Shown: positions 6,204 to 14,831, counted from the first letter of the stretch. The stretch is DNA of 17,762 nt from an uncultured Prevotellaceae bacterium (GCA_946405695.1 CAMJIA010000029.1:1-17762); one strand, 5' to 3'. A program made the numbers and translations. Notes: a model not told the origin generated them from the sequence alone.

Positions 6204-8132
6204 ATGATGAATAAAACCCATTATCTGATAGCGCTTCTTCTGCTTGTACTCACTGGTGCCTGCAGCCAACGCAGCGGAAACAACACCAACGACAGCATTG
6301 CCCAAGCAAAACATAAAGCCTTGGTTGACTCGGCACGAAATTTGTATGGCGGCTTGGCCTACTACTACAACAACAACATCCACGACTCATTGGTGATGAA
6401 AATTCCCGACGTGCTTGACTTCTGTCGTGACAACGAGTTGTGGTACGACTACTACGACACGTGGATGCTGTTGGGCGAGGAATACAATTTCAGTGGTGAG
6501 ACCAACAAAGCTATTCAGGTAGCACAGGAAATCCACGACGACGCCACACAGCGAGGCAACAAATACGGACTGACTGCTGCCGAATTTATCAAAGGACTAG
6601 TTTACGACAATCAGTTGAACAGTACTGAGGCAGCACGTAGTTTTGAACGTGCACTGGCCAGCTATCCTGCTGATGCTGAGCCTTTCATGAAAAACACCAT
6701 CTACGTGTACTACGTCAATGAACTGAAGAACATCAATGATACGCTGAGGATGCACAAGACGTTGAAGGAATGGTTGGCATATATTGAACAATGTCGCAAT
6801 GATACAACCATTTCTAGTCGTCAGTTCTCCAACTGGCTGTACTACTACCACCACTCCTGCTACTTCTACTGGCTGAAAAAGAAGGATCTTGACAAAGCCG
6901 CCCAACACGTTGACTCAGTGGTAAAACATATCGAGGTGAACGGATGGTCAAAGGTGACACGCAACGAAGTGATGGGTTATCGAACCCGCTTAGCCATTGA
7001 ACGAAAAGACTATGCCGAGGCATTGAGGCTGAACAACCAACAGTTGCCTGAAGCCAAGGAACTGGATATCAATGCCTATTCCGAGGTGCTCAGACTGCGA
7101 GCCCACATTTTCTCCAATACAGGACAATGGAAAGATGGCTACCATGCACTGGAAAAACACTATGAACTCGTTGACTCCATTAACAAGGAAGAGACACGCC
7201 AACAGTTGAACGAGCTGAACAAGCGTTTCGAACTGGACGAACTGCGTGCCCAGCAGGAACGTGAAAAGATGGATAGCGAGCGCCAACGACTGTACCTGAT
7301 ATTCATTATCGGCATCATTGTCGTAGCTGCCATCATTACCTATATCCTGTTGCGACAGCGTACTGCCCGCAGACTGGCAGGTATCAAAGCCGAACAGGAA
7401 CGCATAGAGAGTGAACTGCGCATTGCCCGCGACATACAGATGTCGATGGTACCCAGCACCTTCCCCAATCGTGAGGGACTGGACATGTATGCATTGATGT
7501 GTCCTGCCCGTGAGGTTGGTGGAGACCTTTACGGTTATGTATTAAACGAAGACCAACTCTACTTCTGCCTGGGTGATGTCAGTGGCAAGGGCGTACCTGC
7601 TTCCCTGTTTATGGCACAGGTCACCCGCTTGTTCCAGACGTTGGCCAAACAAGGTATGCAACCTGCCGAGATGTGTACACGTATCAACGACGCACTCTCT
7701 GGCGAAGACAACGAGAACGGAGTGTTCGTGACGTTCTTCCTCGGACTTCTTGACCTGAAGAGCGGGCATCTGTCGTTCTGCAATGCAGGCCATAACCCTC
7801 CTGTCATTGGTGGTACATCAATGCATGGTGACTTCCTGCAGATGGAGTCCAACGCCCCGTTCGGTCTGTGGCCAGGACTACAGTATGTGGGTGAAGAGAT
7901 TGACAATATCAAGGGGCGTGCACTGTTCATCTACTCCGACGGCCTCAACGAAGCAGAGAATCCACAACTGCAACGATTGGGCGACGAGCGACTGCTCAGC
8001 ATTCTCCGTAACACCCACTTCGAGTCGTCACAACAAGTGATAGAAACCCTTGCTGCAGCAGTAGAGCAGCACCGCAATGGTGCAGAGCCAAACGACGACC
8101 TCACCATGATGTGTATACGGGTATCTGAATAA
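6204..8132 (+). CDS. Lipoprotein-TPR-TM protein with cytoplasmic PP2C (RsbU/SpoIIE-type) Ser/Thr phosphatase domain
   Basis: 642 aa. A lipoprotein signal (residues 1-20, lipobox LTGAC) is followed by a long helical TPR-like region (about 50-340; for example EAARSFERALASYPAD and DYAEALRLNNQQLPEA), a charged coiled coil (335-362), one TM segment (363-385), a second short coiled coil, and the phosphatase domain (about 400-642). Metal-binding aspartates are present: D441 (GGDLYG), D458 (GDVSGKG), D579 (SDGLNEAE) and D631/D632 (PNDDLT), so it should be active. Topology puts the TPR sensor in the periplasm and the catalysis in the cytoplasm. RsbU-type enzymes usually dephosphorylate a STAS anti-anti-sigma protein, but none is encoded here. 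The start is 6204 (or 6207), 1 bp after the pgeF stop; an upstream in-frame extension would overlap pgeF and lose the signal peptide. Confidence 0.92.
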   Translation: MMNKTHYLIALLLLVLTGACSQRSGNNTNDSIAQAKHKALVDSARNLYGGLAYYYNNNIHDSLVMKIPDVLDFCRDNELWYDYYDTWMLLGEEYNFSGETNKAIQVAQEIHDDATQRGNKYGLTAAEFIKGLVYDNQLNSTEAARSFERALASYPADAEPFMKNTIYVYYVNELKNINDTLRMHKTLKEWLAYIEQCRNDTTISSRQFSNWLYYYHHSCYFYWLKKKDLDKAAQHVDSVVKHIEVNGWSKVTRNEVMGYRTRLAIERKDYAEALRLNNQQLPEAKELDINAYSEVLRLRAHIFSNTGQWKDGYHALEKHYELVDSINKEETRQQLNELNKRFELDELRAQQEREKMDSERQRLYLIFIIGIIVVAAIITYILLRQRTARRLAGIKAEQERIESELRIARDIQMSMVPSTFPNREGLDMYALMCPAREVGGDLYGYVLNEDQLYFCLGDVSGKGVPASLFMAQVTRLFQTLAKQGMQPAEMCTRINDALSGEDNENGVFVTFFLGLLDLKSGHLSFCNAGHNPPVIGGTSMHGDFLQMESNAPFGLWPGLQYVGEEIDNIKGRALFIYSDGLNEAENPQLQRLGDERLLSILRNTHFESSQQVIETLAAAVEQHRNGAEPNDDLTMMCIRVSE

Positions 8133-8169
8133 TTTCTTCGAGAAAATAATGAGAAATCCTTCCGAATAA

Positions 8170-8200
8170 TTGGTTTTGATGGGAAAAAAGTGTATCTTTG
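8170..8200 (+). promoter_or_regulatory. Bacteroidetes-type promoter of the 7-TM / histidine kinase operon
   Basis: The TATCTTTG -7 box (8193-8200) lies 20 bp after a TTG -33 element (8170-8172), in the 106-bp gap behind the phosphatase gene. The start at 8239 would have a leader of about 30 nt. Confidence 0.7.
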
Positions 8201-8238
8201 CACCCATAAACCATAAATAGCATTTAATAGGAAGGAAA

Positions 8239-8964
8239 GTGGAACAGACTATATATCGACTAGCATTACTCCTGACAGGCATTATCAACCTCATAATGGC
8301 TGGCATGATTTTTGGGGGAAACAAGTCCTATAAACAGTATGACGTTTACCTCCGTACACGATTGCTTACCACGTTGTGGATAGCAGCTTTCGGAATCGGA
8401 TACTTGCTGCATGCTACTTTTATGTGGCGCTTCACATGGCCTACGGCAGCATCGGCACTGACAGCCTCGTATTTCCACCTAGGGGGCATCTGCTTCAGTT
8501 GGGGATTCACGTCACTGCTTAATCCAAAGTATCTGACACGATTCGTTTTCTGGCGCGACATTCTATACTTTCTGTTCAGTCTGGTCATCTACTGGATGGT
8601 CGCCCTTCAGTGGAAAGAGGCATCTACCTACACATTCCTGTCGTTCTGCCTCTACTTCTTCTACGCAGCATGGGTTATCTTTATTTTCTACCAGACTTAC
8701 AACATGGTGAGCTTCCGATTGTTGCGACTCTCCTATGGTAATGTCATGAGCTTTGTACGCTGGATGCAAGTGTGCTGCGACCTCATCGTACTCTTCGGCA
8801 TCAGCAGCGTAGCCATTACTGGCATCTTCCCCACCGACTTCTGGCCATACACCCTGCTGTTGATAGCAGGCGTGGGCATGTTTGCATACATTGCCTACTC
8901 GCTGAACAAATATGGCAAGACAATAGAAACAACCACTGAGGCAACAAAAAAAATAACACGATGA
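8239..8964 (+). CDS. Seven-TM membrane protein of unknown function, GTG start
   Basis: 241 aa; I do not recognise the family. Seven hydrophobic segments can be drawn (about residues 7-27, 43-62, 72-96, 107-125, 131-153, 176-195, 203-222). Positive residues fall in the loops after TM1 (YKQYDVYLRTR), TM3 (KYLTRFVFWR) and TM5 (RLLRLSYGNVMSFVR) and in the C-terminal tail (NKYGKTIE...KKITR), while the loops after TM2, TM4 and TM6 are short and poor in charge. By the positive-inside rule this predicts N-out, C-in. The GTG at 8239 is chosen because a purine-rich AGGAAGGAAA precedes it, no ATG lies closer, and the promoter ends at 8200. The stop overlaps the histidine kinase start by 4 bp (ATGA), so the two proteins are probably made together and may act as sensor and kinase. 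Alternatives are a transporter-like or accessory membrane protein. Confidence 0.8.
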   Translation: MEQTIYRLALLLTGIINLIMAGMIFGGNKSYKQYDVYLRTRLLTTLWIAAFGIGYLLHATFMWRFTWPTAASALTASYFHLGGICFSWGFTSLLNPKYLTRFVFWRDILYFLFSLVIYWMVALQWKEASTYTFLSFCLYFFYAAWVIFIFYQTYNMVSFRLLRLSYGNVMSFVRWMQVCCDLIVLFGISSVAITGIFPTDFWPYTLLLIAGVGMFAYIAYSLNKYGKTIETTTEATKKITR

Positions 8965-10955
8965 AGACACTACGACTCCTTAACTTTCTGCTGGTGGCGG
9001 TACTGACTGCTACCCTGTTGCTGTCGTGTGGCGATCAAGAAGAAACAGTAACACAGAGGACCGAGGCCGACAGCCTGATCAATATTGCACACAAGAACCA
9101 CGACTACAAACGACTGTTGGAATTGGCCGACCAGTACCAAACCTCTGGTGACATTACGGATATCCAGGCTGACTACTGGCGAGGCTATTCCTATTCGCGC
9201 CAGCGCTTGATGCGTCTGTCGGAGAAATACTGGAAACAGGCCGTCAGTGCAGAGATACACAACCAGGAAGAACTGAAATACTACGCCAAGTCTGCCAACC
9301 GCCTATCAGGCGCCTTGCTGCTGAAAGGTGAGTATGAGGCAACCATGAAGGTGGCTGCCCCTGCCCTTGACAAGATGCGCAAGGAGAACTACCGTGACAA
9401 CAGCGACTTTGCTTACTTGTTGGCTGCCGTGGGTTGTTGTCAGCTGAAGTTGGGCAGTCCTAACGATGCTGCCGAGAACTTTGAAAAGTCCATGGACCTG
9501 TTCCGCAAGGTGGTAGATGCAGCCCCTACCAAACCGAACTTCACCACAGCCATTGTGGCAGTAATTACCATCACTGACAACTATCTGCAGTTGAAACGTT
9601 ACCAAGAGGCTTACAACTGGACACAGAAATACAGGGAACTGCTCGACACCTATAAGCAACTGCCCAACCCAGATCCTGGCTTCATCGACAAGCAGCGAGC
9701 ACGTCTAGACATCTACTATGCTAGCGTCCTACAGGGTTTCGGCAATCAGGCCGAGGCTGAAAAGGTGTTCAACGATGCCCTTCAGTCGCACTACATCCAT
9801 ACCAACGAAGGCAAGTTGGAGGCTATCAACTACCTCATGTCTGCCCACCGCTGGGACGAAGCTGCAGAAAACTTCGAAGTGCTCGACAAGCAGATGCAAA
9901 AATATGGCATAACACCCTCTATGGACATCATCCAGCACTATCTGTTGCCCAAATTCCGTGCTAATAGGGGCGCTCAGCGCATGGAGAAAGCCAATAAAGT
10001 GAGCTATCAGATTTGTGACGAACTGGATAGCGCCATTGTACGCATGCAACGTGATGCAGCCCTTGAGCTTACAACTATCTATAATACCCAGCAGAAAGAA
10101 AAGGAACTCGTCGAACAGAAGTCCGATCTCGTACGTCAACGCTACTTTGCCACCGTCCTGGCATTGGTGCTGGTCATCTTCTGTTTCGTGCTCATCATCT
10201 ATTTCCGCCATCAGGCATCGTTGCGTCTGGAGAAGGCGTACAGCAAACTGGAGATTGCCAACGAACGCACCAAAGAGTCGTCGCGCATGAAGACCTCGTT
10301 CATCCAACAGATGTCGCACGAGATACGTACGCCGCTGAACGTCCTCTGTGGCTTTACCCAAATACTCACCAACACTGATTTGGAAATTGACAGGAAGACA
10401 CGGCATGAGATCAACGATAAAATCATCGAGAATACCAACCGCATCACGGAGCTGGTCAACAAGATGCTGGAGCTGAGCGACATCAACAGCAAGACCATTA
10501 TTGAGCGCAACGACCATATCCCTGCTGTAAACATCGCCTCGAAAGCCATCAGCGCCATGACAGCCAAAGAGGATTCCAAGATTCCCATTACCCTAAAAGC
10601 GAATGAAGACGTCAAGCAACTGTCACTGGAGACCAGCGAACAGTCTGCCATACATGCCCTCGTCATGCTGCTCGACAATGCCGAACGCTTCACTAAGAAA
10701 GGCAGCATCACACTGACCGTTGACCAACAGGACAACATGGTGCGATACATCGTCGAGGACACTGGCATTGGCGTTCCTGCCAGCGAGGCAGAGCATATCT
10801 TCGAGGAGTTCGTACAACTCAACGAATACGAGGTGGGCACTGGCATCGGCTTGACTGTAGCCCGCAGCATCTGCCATCGTCTGGGTGGCAATGTCGTGCT
10901 CGACACCAGCTACACGGATGGTGCCCGCTTTGTGATGACACTACCAACCATTTAA
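8961..10955 (+). CDS. Lipoprotein-TPR sensor histidine kinase, orphan
   Basis: 664 aa. A lipoprotein signal (lipobox LLLSC, Cys at 23) precedes a TPR-like helical domain (about 40-380; for example DAAENFEKSMDLFRKV and EAEKVFNDALQ), one TM segment (395-416), a coiled-coil linker, HisKA with phospho-acceptor H453 (SHEIRTPLN), and HATPase_c with N box N573 (LLDNAERFT), G1 D600 (EDTGIGVP), F box (FEEFVQL) and G2 (GTGIGLTVA, from G626). All catalytic boxes look intact. Two-component kinases of this form autophosphorylate and pass phosphate to a response regulator; none is fused or adjacent, so the partner lies elsewhere. The layout closely parallels the PP2C phosphatase encoded just upstream. It overlaps the 7-TM gene by 4 bp and lies 6 bp before the thioredoxin-fold gene. 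Confidence 0.94.
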   Translation: MKTLRLLNFLLVAVLTATLLLSCGDQEETVTQRTEADSLINIAHKNHDYKRLLELADQYQTSGDITDIQADYWRGYSYSRQRLMRLSEKYWKQAVSAEIHNQEELKYYAKSANRLSGALLLKGEYEATMKVAAPALDKMRKENYRDNSDFAYLLAAVGCCQLKLGSPNDAAENFEKSMDLFRKVVDAAPTKPNFTTAIVAVITITDNYLQLKRYQEAYNWTQKYRELLDTYKQLPNPDPGFIDKQRARLDIYYASVLQGFGNQAEAEKVFNDALQSHYIHTNEGKLEAINYLMSAHRWDEAAENFEVLDKQMQKYGITPSMDIIQHYLLPKFRANRGAQRMEKANKVSYQICDELDSAIVRMQRDAALELTTIYNTQQKEKELVEQKSDLVRQRYFATVLALVLVIFCFVLIIYFRHQASLRLEKAYSKLEIANERTKESSRMKTSFIQQMSHEIRTPLNVLCGFTQILTNTDLEIDRKTRHEINDKIIENTNRITELVNKMLELSDINSKTIIERNDHIPAVNIASKAISAMTAKEDSKIPITLKANEDVKQLSLETSEQSAIHALVMLLDNAERFTKKGSITLTVDQQDNMVRYIVEDTGIGVPASEAEHIFEEFVQLNEYEVGTGIGLTVARSICHRLGGNVVLDTSYTDGARFVMTLPTI

Positions 10956-10961
10956 TAAAAT

Positions 10962-12635
10962 ATGAAAAAACTATTATCAACTATTCTCTTTGCCCTCATT
11001 GTATCAACTGGACAGGCAAAGACCAACAAGACAGTCACAACCTCATGGACGGTTCCTGCAGACTGGTTTAAGACCGATACCATTACTATTAAGGGTCGCA
11101 TTGAAGACTACGATGCCGAGCAGTTCGGCTATACGTCGATGGAGTGTTATTTCGAGGATATCTTCGACAAGGACGCCTCGACCTTTGTCCTTGAGATAGC
11201 ACCTGACGGCACGTTCTGTAAGAAGTTCAAGGCCAGCTATCCCGTTAAGCAGAATTTCCATTCCAACAACTCGAAGAATGGCTTTCACATGATTCCATTC
11301 TTTGCCCGTCCTGGTGAGACCATCGACATTACGGTGCGTAAGGATGCCAACGGAGAATACCAATGTATCTATAACAACGGTAGTAGTCGTGACGCCCAAC
11401 ACTGGCTTCGTGATTACGATTTGTTCAACAACATTACAGAGCCGCTTCATCTCTTCAAGGGCACTATCGCTGAGGCCAACAAAAAAGCCGAAGAGGTGTG
11501 GCAGAACCTGATGGACTGTTTGCAGGATGAGAATCGTCGCAAGCAGTATTCACCCATGGAGATGCAGTTGGCGCAGGCTGATGCGCAAACGTGCTATGCC
11601 TATGCAGTAATGGATTACTTTATGTATCGTGAGTCCGACCTGGCAAAGCAGGAACTGCGCGATGGCAGGTACTACAGAACGATAACCGATAGCGTGGAGT
11701 GGAATGGAGTTCGCGATGAGAAGAGCTATACGGCGTTGCATCATGTAGACTTCAATAATCCCTTGATGTTCGCCAGTTGCGACTTTCCCATGCTGGTCAA
11801 CCGCATCCAGTTCGCCAAGCCTGTGCGCAAACGGCAGCTTGAAGATATTATCGACGAGGACGGCAGCTATGAAAATACGGTGGCGAATGCCCTGAAGGGA
11901 CTTAACAGCGGCTATGCAGGACTGCGCGACCTGATGGGGACAAAGATTGACAACCTCATGGCGCAGATATGTAAGTATAAGGATATGGTCAGCGGCTTCA
12001 ACACTTGGCGTAACAACGAGAATGATATCCCCAACATCCTTGCTGACACCACGATGACGGAAGAAGAACGCAAGCAAGGAGTGGAAGAGCTCCCCATACT
12101 CAGCAAGATGTACCCACCCTACCTCGCTACCTTCACCCATCCCTATATCCATCAAAAGGCAGAGCAGTACTATGCCTATAAGATGGCACAGAAAGATGTC
12201 GCGACACCACTTCCCAATGCTCCGATGGCAGAGCTTATCCATAAGCTCATTGCCAAGTATCCTGGTAAGTTCCTGATGATTGACTTCTGGGGCATGGGAT
12301 GCGGCCCCTGTCGTTCGGCTATTCAGAGCAGCAAGCAAAAGCGTGCTGAGATAGCCAAACGAAATGACGTCAAACTCGTCTTCATTGCTGGCGAACGCAC
12401 TACTGAGGGTAGCGACGGCTATAAGAAATATGTCGCAGAGTGGCTGGCTGACGAAGAGACCATCTGTCTCACCTATCAGGATTATGCTCGCCTGCAGGAA
12501 CTCTTTGGTTTCAATGGCATCCCCCACTACGAAACCATCACTCCTGAAGGCTACCGCGTTCGTGATGATCTCCGCATCAGCAACTTCTATAACTTCGACT
12601 ACGATGTACAAAGATTGAAGGAGAAACTGAAGTAA
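10962..12635 (+). CDS. Exported thioredoxin-fold (TlpA/ResA-like) protein with large N-terminal region, CGPC active site
   Basis: 557 aa. A Sec signal peptide (1-19, ending GQA) is followed by a beta-rich segment (about 38-130: TITIKGRI, APDGTF, FFARPGETIDITV) resembling the N-terminal domains of Bacteroidetes TlpA-like proteins. A long helical region of unknown fold (about 145-410) comes next, then a C-terminal thioredoxin domain (about 425-557). The active site is W-G-M-G-C447-G-P-C450 and the cis-proline loop is G-I-P521. Expected to work in the periplasm or on a membrane as a thiol-disulphide oxidoreductase, probably reductive. It is the third gene of the 7-TM/kinase operon (6-bp gap, no terminator), so its level probably follows the kinase. 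A second related protein is encoded at 14832. The target and electron donor are unknown. Confidence 0.9.
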   Translation: MKKLLSTILFALIVSTGQAKTNKTVTTSWTVPADWFKTDTITIKGRIEDYDAEQFGYTSMECYFEDIFDKDASTFVLEIAPDGTFCKKFKASYPVKQNFHSNNSKNGFHMIPFFARPGETIDITVRKDANGEYQCIYNNGSSRDAQHWLRDYDLFNNITEPLHLFKGTIAEANKKAEEVWQNLMDCLQDENRRKQYSPMEMQLAQADAQTCYAYAVMDYFMYRESDLAKQELRDGRYYRTITDSVEWNGVRDEKSYTALHHVDFNNPLMFASCDFPMLVNRIQFAKPVRKRQLEDIIDEDGSYENTVANALKGLNSGYAGLRDLMGTKIDNLMAQICKYKDMVSGFNTWRNNENDIPNILADTTMTEEERKQGVEELPILSKMYPPYLATFTHPYIHQKAEQYYAYKMAQKDVATPLPNAPMAELIHKLIAKYPGKFLMIDFWGMGCGPCRSAIQSSKQKRAEIAKRNDVKLVFIAGERTTEGSDGYKKYVAEWLADEETICLTYQDYARLQELFGFNGIPHYETITPEGYRVRDDLRISNFYNFDYDVQRLKEKLK

Positions 12636-12662
12636 TAGAAAAAAAAATAAGAATTCTAACTT

Positions 12663-12686
12663 AATGTTTCGAAGTCTCCTGCGTAT
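12663..12686 (+). promoter_or_regulatory. Predicted ECF-type promoter, copy 1
   Basis: AATGTTTC (12663-12670), 8 bp, then CTGCGTAT (12679-12686) and TATAGT. The same two blocks occur before the second ECF gene at 16290. CGTAT resembles ECF -10 elements. Its end is only 9 bp from the ATG at 12696, so the mRNA would be leaderless or nearly so. Element boundaries are uncertain because the gap between blocks is shorter than the usual ECF spacer. Confidence 0.6.
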
Positions 12687-12695
12687 TATAGTTGT

Positions 12696-13208
12696 ATGAC
12701 ACGTCCAGAATTCGAACATATTGCTGCGCAGTTGCGCCAGAGAGTACTGAAAGTCGGGCTCGACTTCTTCGGCAACAAAGAGGATGCCGAAGATGCAACA
12801 CAGGAGACGATGGTACAGCTCTGGCGCTATTGTGAGCATATCGATGTGGAACGCAATGTGGAGGCGCTGGCTGTCAAGGTGGCCAAGAACTGTTGCGTCA
12901 GTATCTATCGAAAACAGCAACGACAGACGGACGTCGTCAACATCGACCACCAAGCTGTCAAACAGCAGGAATCCAATAGTTCCCCACAAGAACAGTTAGA
13001 GGCTAAGGACACACAACGGATGCTCTCTGAAGCACTCGACCTGCTGAAGCCTCGAGAACGCCAGCTCTTCGAGATGCGCCAGATAGAGAGCCTCTCAGTA
13101 GAGGAAGTCTCTGAGCAGACAGGAATTCCCAAACCCTCTGTCATCGCAATGGTTTCAGCAGCACGAAAGAAAGTATTTACAGAACTAACAAGGAGGATGA
13201 AGCAATGA
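12696..13208 (+). CDS. ECF-family RNA polymerase sigma factor (first module)
   Basis: 170 aa, with only regions 2 and 4, as in ECF sigma factors. Region 2 includes FFGNKEDAEDATQETMVQLW (24-43), the core-binding and -10 recognition helix pair. Region 4 (about 113-166) carries LKPRERQLFEMRQIESLS and a helix-turn-helix VEEVSEQTGIPKPSVIAMVS for -35 recognition. A Q/S-rich linker (about 85-108) separates them. The gene sits behind its own predicted ECF promoter and overlaps a one-TM anti-sigma gene by 4 bp (ATGA), the usual arrangement for a membrane-held sigma factor. The ATG at 12696 is kept because the next in-frame Met would delete region 2. Autoregulation is inferred from the shared promoter motif. 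Confidence 0.93.
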   Translation: MTRPEFEHIAAQLRQRVLKVGLDFFGNKEDAEDATQETMVQLWRYCEHIDVERNVEALAVKVAKNCCVSIYRKQQRQTDVVNIDHQAVKQQESNSSPQEQLEAKDTQRMLSEALDLLKPRERQLFEMRQIESLSVEEVSEQTGIPKPSVIAMVSAARKKVFTELTRRMKQ

Positions 13209-13672
13209 CAAACAACGATATACAGCAACTGATAGATAAGTATCTCAATGGCGAGACATCGCCAGCGGAGGAGCAAATGCTGGCTTTGGAACTATCCCAA
13301 CGTCAGGAGATGCCTGAAGAGTGGCAGGCTGTCCGTCTGATGCTGGGAGAACTGGCGATTGGCGAAGCAGAATACGATGCCATTATCAAGCAGCGCAGTC
13401 ATAAGCCCTCTGCTATCCTCATCGCCCTGCGTGTTGTCCTCTCGACAGCAGCAATCTATCTGGTAGGTCTCTTCTTCTGGCTACAAACAGAGCCAACAGC
13501 TAAGATAGAAACAGCATATAATAATAAGGTGGAGAAAACTCAACCTACGCCCAACCCCTCATACTGCACAGAAGGTACACCCCGGGAAATCCTGATGTGC
13601 TATGTGGAAAGGCGAAAGGCTCAACCTCATATTTATCAACAATTAAAACAGAAGCTTTATGAAAACAAATAG
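13205..13672 (+). CDS. Predicted single-pass anti-sigma factor (first module)
   Basis: 155 aa, no confident family name. The N terminus DIQQLIDKYLNGETSPAEEQML (5-26) matches the start of many Bacteroidetes anti-sigma factors of the FecR or zinc-less type. It is followed by a cytoplasmic helical stretch, one TM segment (about 70-93) and a small periplasmic tail with two cysteines (C121, C132) that could form a disulphide. Directly coupled to the sigma gene by an ATGA overlap, it should bind and hold that sigma factor at the membrane. No FecR or CarA-type receptor domain is seen. It overlaps the downstream lipoprotein gene by 14 bp. The function rests on position and topology. Confidence 0.75.
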   Translation: MTNNDIQQLIDKYLNGETSPAEEQMLALELSQRQEMPEEWQAVRLMLGELAIGEAEYDAIIKQRSHKPSAILIALRVVLSTAAIYLVGLFFWLQTEPTAKIETAYNNKVEKTQPTPNPSYCTEGTPREILMCYVERRKAQPHIYQQLKQKLYENK

Positions 13673-14813
13673 ATTCTTTATCATCGTGGCAGCCGCAGCG
13701 CTGCTGATGACTTCATGCAGTAATCGTGACGAGCGCATGCTCACCATCATTAACGAAGATGGTAGTTGTAGTCGTGAGATGTCTTTCCACCCATACAAAG
13801 AACAGGTGCAAGCATCCATCAACGAACCTATTGAAATCAATGGCATGTACTACAACACCGATTGGGAGCGTACTTGGTCGGTTATAGGTGACTCCGTCCA
13901 GCATGCTTGTCCTATGACACAGCAGCAGTGGGACAGTCTGCAGAACGTATTTGCTGACCAGAATGTGCCCGATAAGATTCTGATGCATTTCAAGCGTCAT
14001 TACCAGAATGTCGGCGAGATGAGCGATTCACTCACCCAAGCTGTTCGTCATCTATTCAAAGCGACGGCATCGCTCGACAAGCATTTCAAGTGGTTCTATA
14101 CCGATTACACCTATAAGGAGACGCTTGCCATCACGGATATCAACCAGATATTCCCAGTTTCTTTAGACCGTTTTGTCAGTGCCGACAGCGCATCTTATTG
14201 GTTCACGGGTGAGCCCAACCTTGCCGCAGGCCTCACTGGAGCAGAACAGAAAGAGATGTTGGACGATATCGAGGCGAGAATCAGTCATTGGCTCAATGCC
14301 TGCACGATGTCCTTTATTTATGCTCAAGTCTGGTTACGCTATAACAAGATTGAGAATCCTCCTGTCAGCAAAGAACAGTTCCTGGCCTTAAAGGATTCGA
14401 TTGTCATGTCGCCTGCGGTACGCAACATGGATTTGTTCAAAAGTCTCAGTCAGGTCAGCAATATCCTCAAGGACTTCTATCAGTCTGACGCTTATACCCC
14501 CTTGCTTAGTGACAGCACCAAATGGGAACGCATGCTCGAAACGAAATACAAGAGCTATCATAATCTTGTAACCATGAAACCCATGCTGGACTATGTGATG
14601 CCTGGCAAGGTCATCGATGCTGGCAATGGCGTGGTAGAAGACAACGTAGTACAATATAGGTTCTCAGGTGAACGACTGATTCCCCACCCTTATAATGTGA
14701 CCATCACTTCACGTGTCACCAACGTCTGGGCATTCATCGTCACATTCCTTGTCATCGTCCTTGCTGTTGGTAGCTTCTTCATAAGCAAAACGTTTTTGCG
14801 CAAAGAAAAATAA
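13659..14813 (+). CDS. Lipoprotein with C-terminal TM anchor, unknown function, in ECF operon
   Basis: 384 aa; I do not recognise it. A lipoprotein signal peptide (1-20, lipobox MTSC, acidic residues soon after the Cys: NRDE) precedes a periplasmic helical domain of about 330 residues rich in Trp and Tyr. A single TM segment (356-376) and a short basic tail (KTFLRKEK) end it. The C-terminal TM with a positive tail implies inner-membrane residence, with the domain in the periplasm tethered at both ends. It overlaps the anti-sigma gene by 14 bp and lies 18 bp before the second thioredoxin-fold gene, so all four belong to one transcript. Position suggests a sensor or modulator of the anti-sigma, or an effector of the response. 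The start is fixed by the signal peptide. Confidence 0.7.
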   Translation: MKTNRFFIIVAAAALLMTSCSNRDERMLTIINEDGSCSREMSFHPYKEQVQASINEPIEINGMYYNTDWERTWSVIGDSVQHACPMTQQQWDSLQNVFADQNVPDKILMHFKRHYQNVGEMSDSLTQAVRHLFKATASLDKHFKWFYTDYTYKETLAITDINQIFPVSLDRFVSADSASYWFTGEPNLAAGLTGAEQKEMLDDIEARISHWLNACTMSFIYAQVWLRYNKIENPPVSKEQFLALKDSIVMSPAVRNMDLFKSLSQVSNILKDFYQSDAYTPLLSDSTKWERMLETKYKSYHNLVTMKPMLDYVMPGKVIDAGNGVVEDNVVQYRFSGERLIPHPYNVTITSRVTNVWAFIVTFLVIVLAVGSFFISKTFLRKEK

Positions 14814-14831
14814 AGTAAATTATAATATCTG

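Noticed and set aside
8133..8147. Small hairpin TTTCT-TCG-AGAAA just after the phosphatase stop
   Set aside because: Only 5 bp, AT-rich and without a T-run; not enough to call a terminator.
9729..10906. Long minus-strand frames (231 and 262 codons) opposite the histidine kinase
   Set aside because: They lie inside a kinase gene with every catalytic box intact, and overlap each other in different frames.
11550..12989. A 479-codon open frame on the minus strand opposite the first thioredoxin-fold gene and the start of the first ECF gene
   Set aside because: The + strand has signal peptide, CGPC site and tight operon spacing over the same bases; the antisense product has no recognisable motif, crosses the ECF promoter and is a by-product of codon bias.
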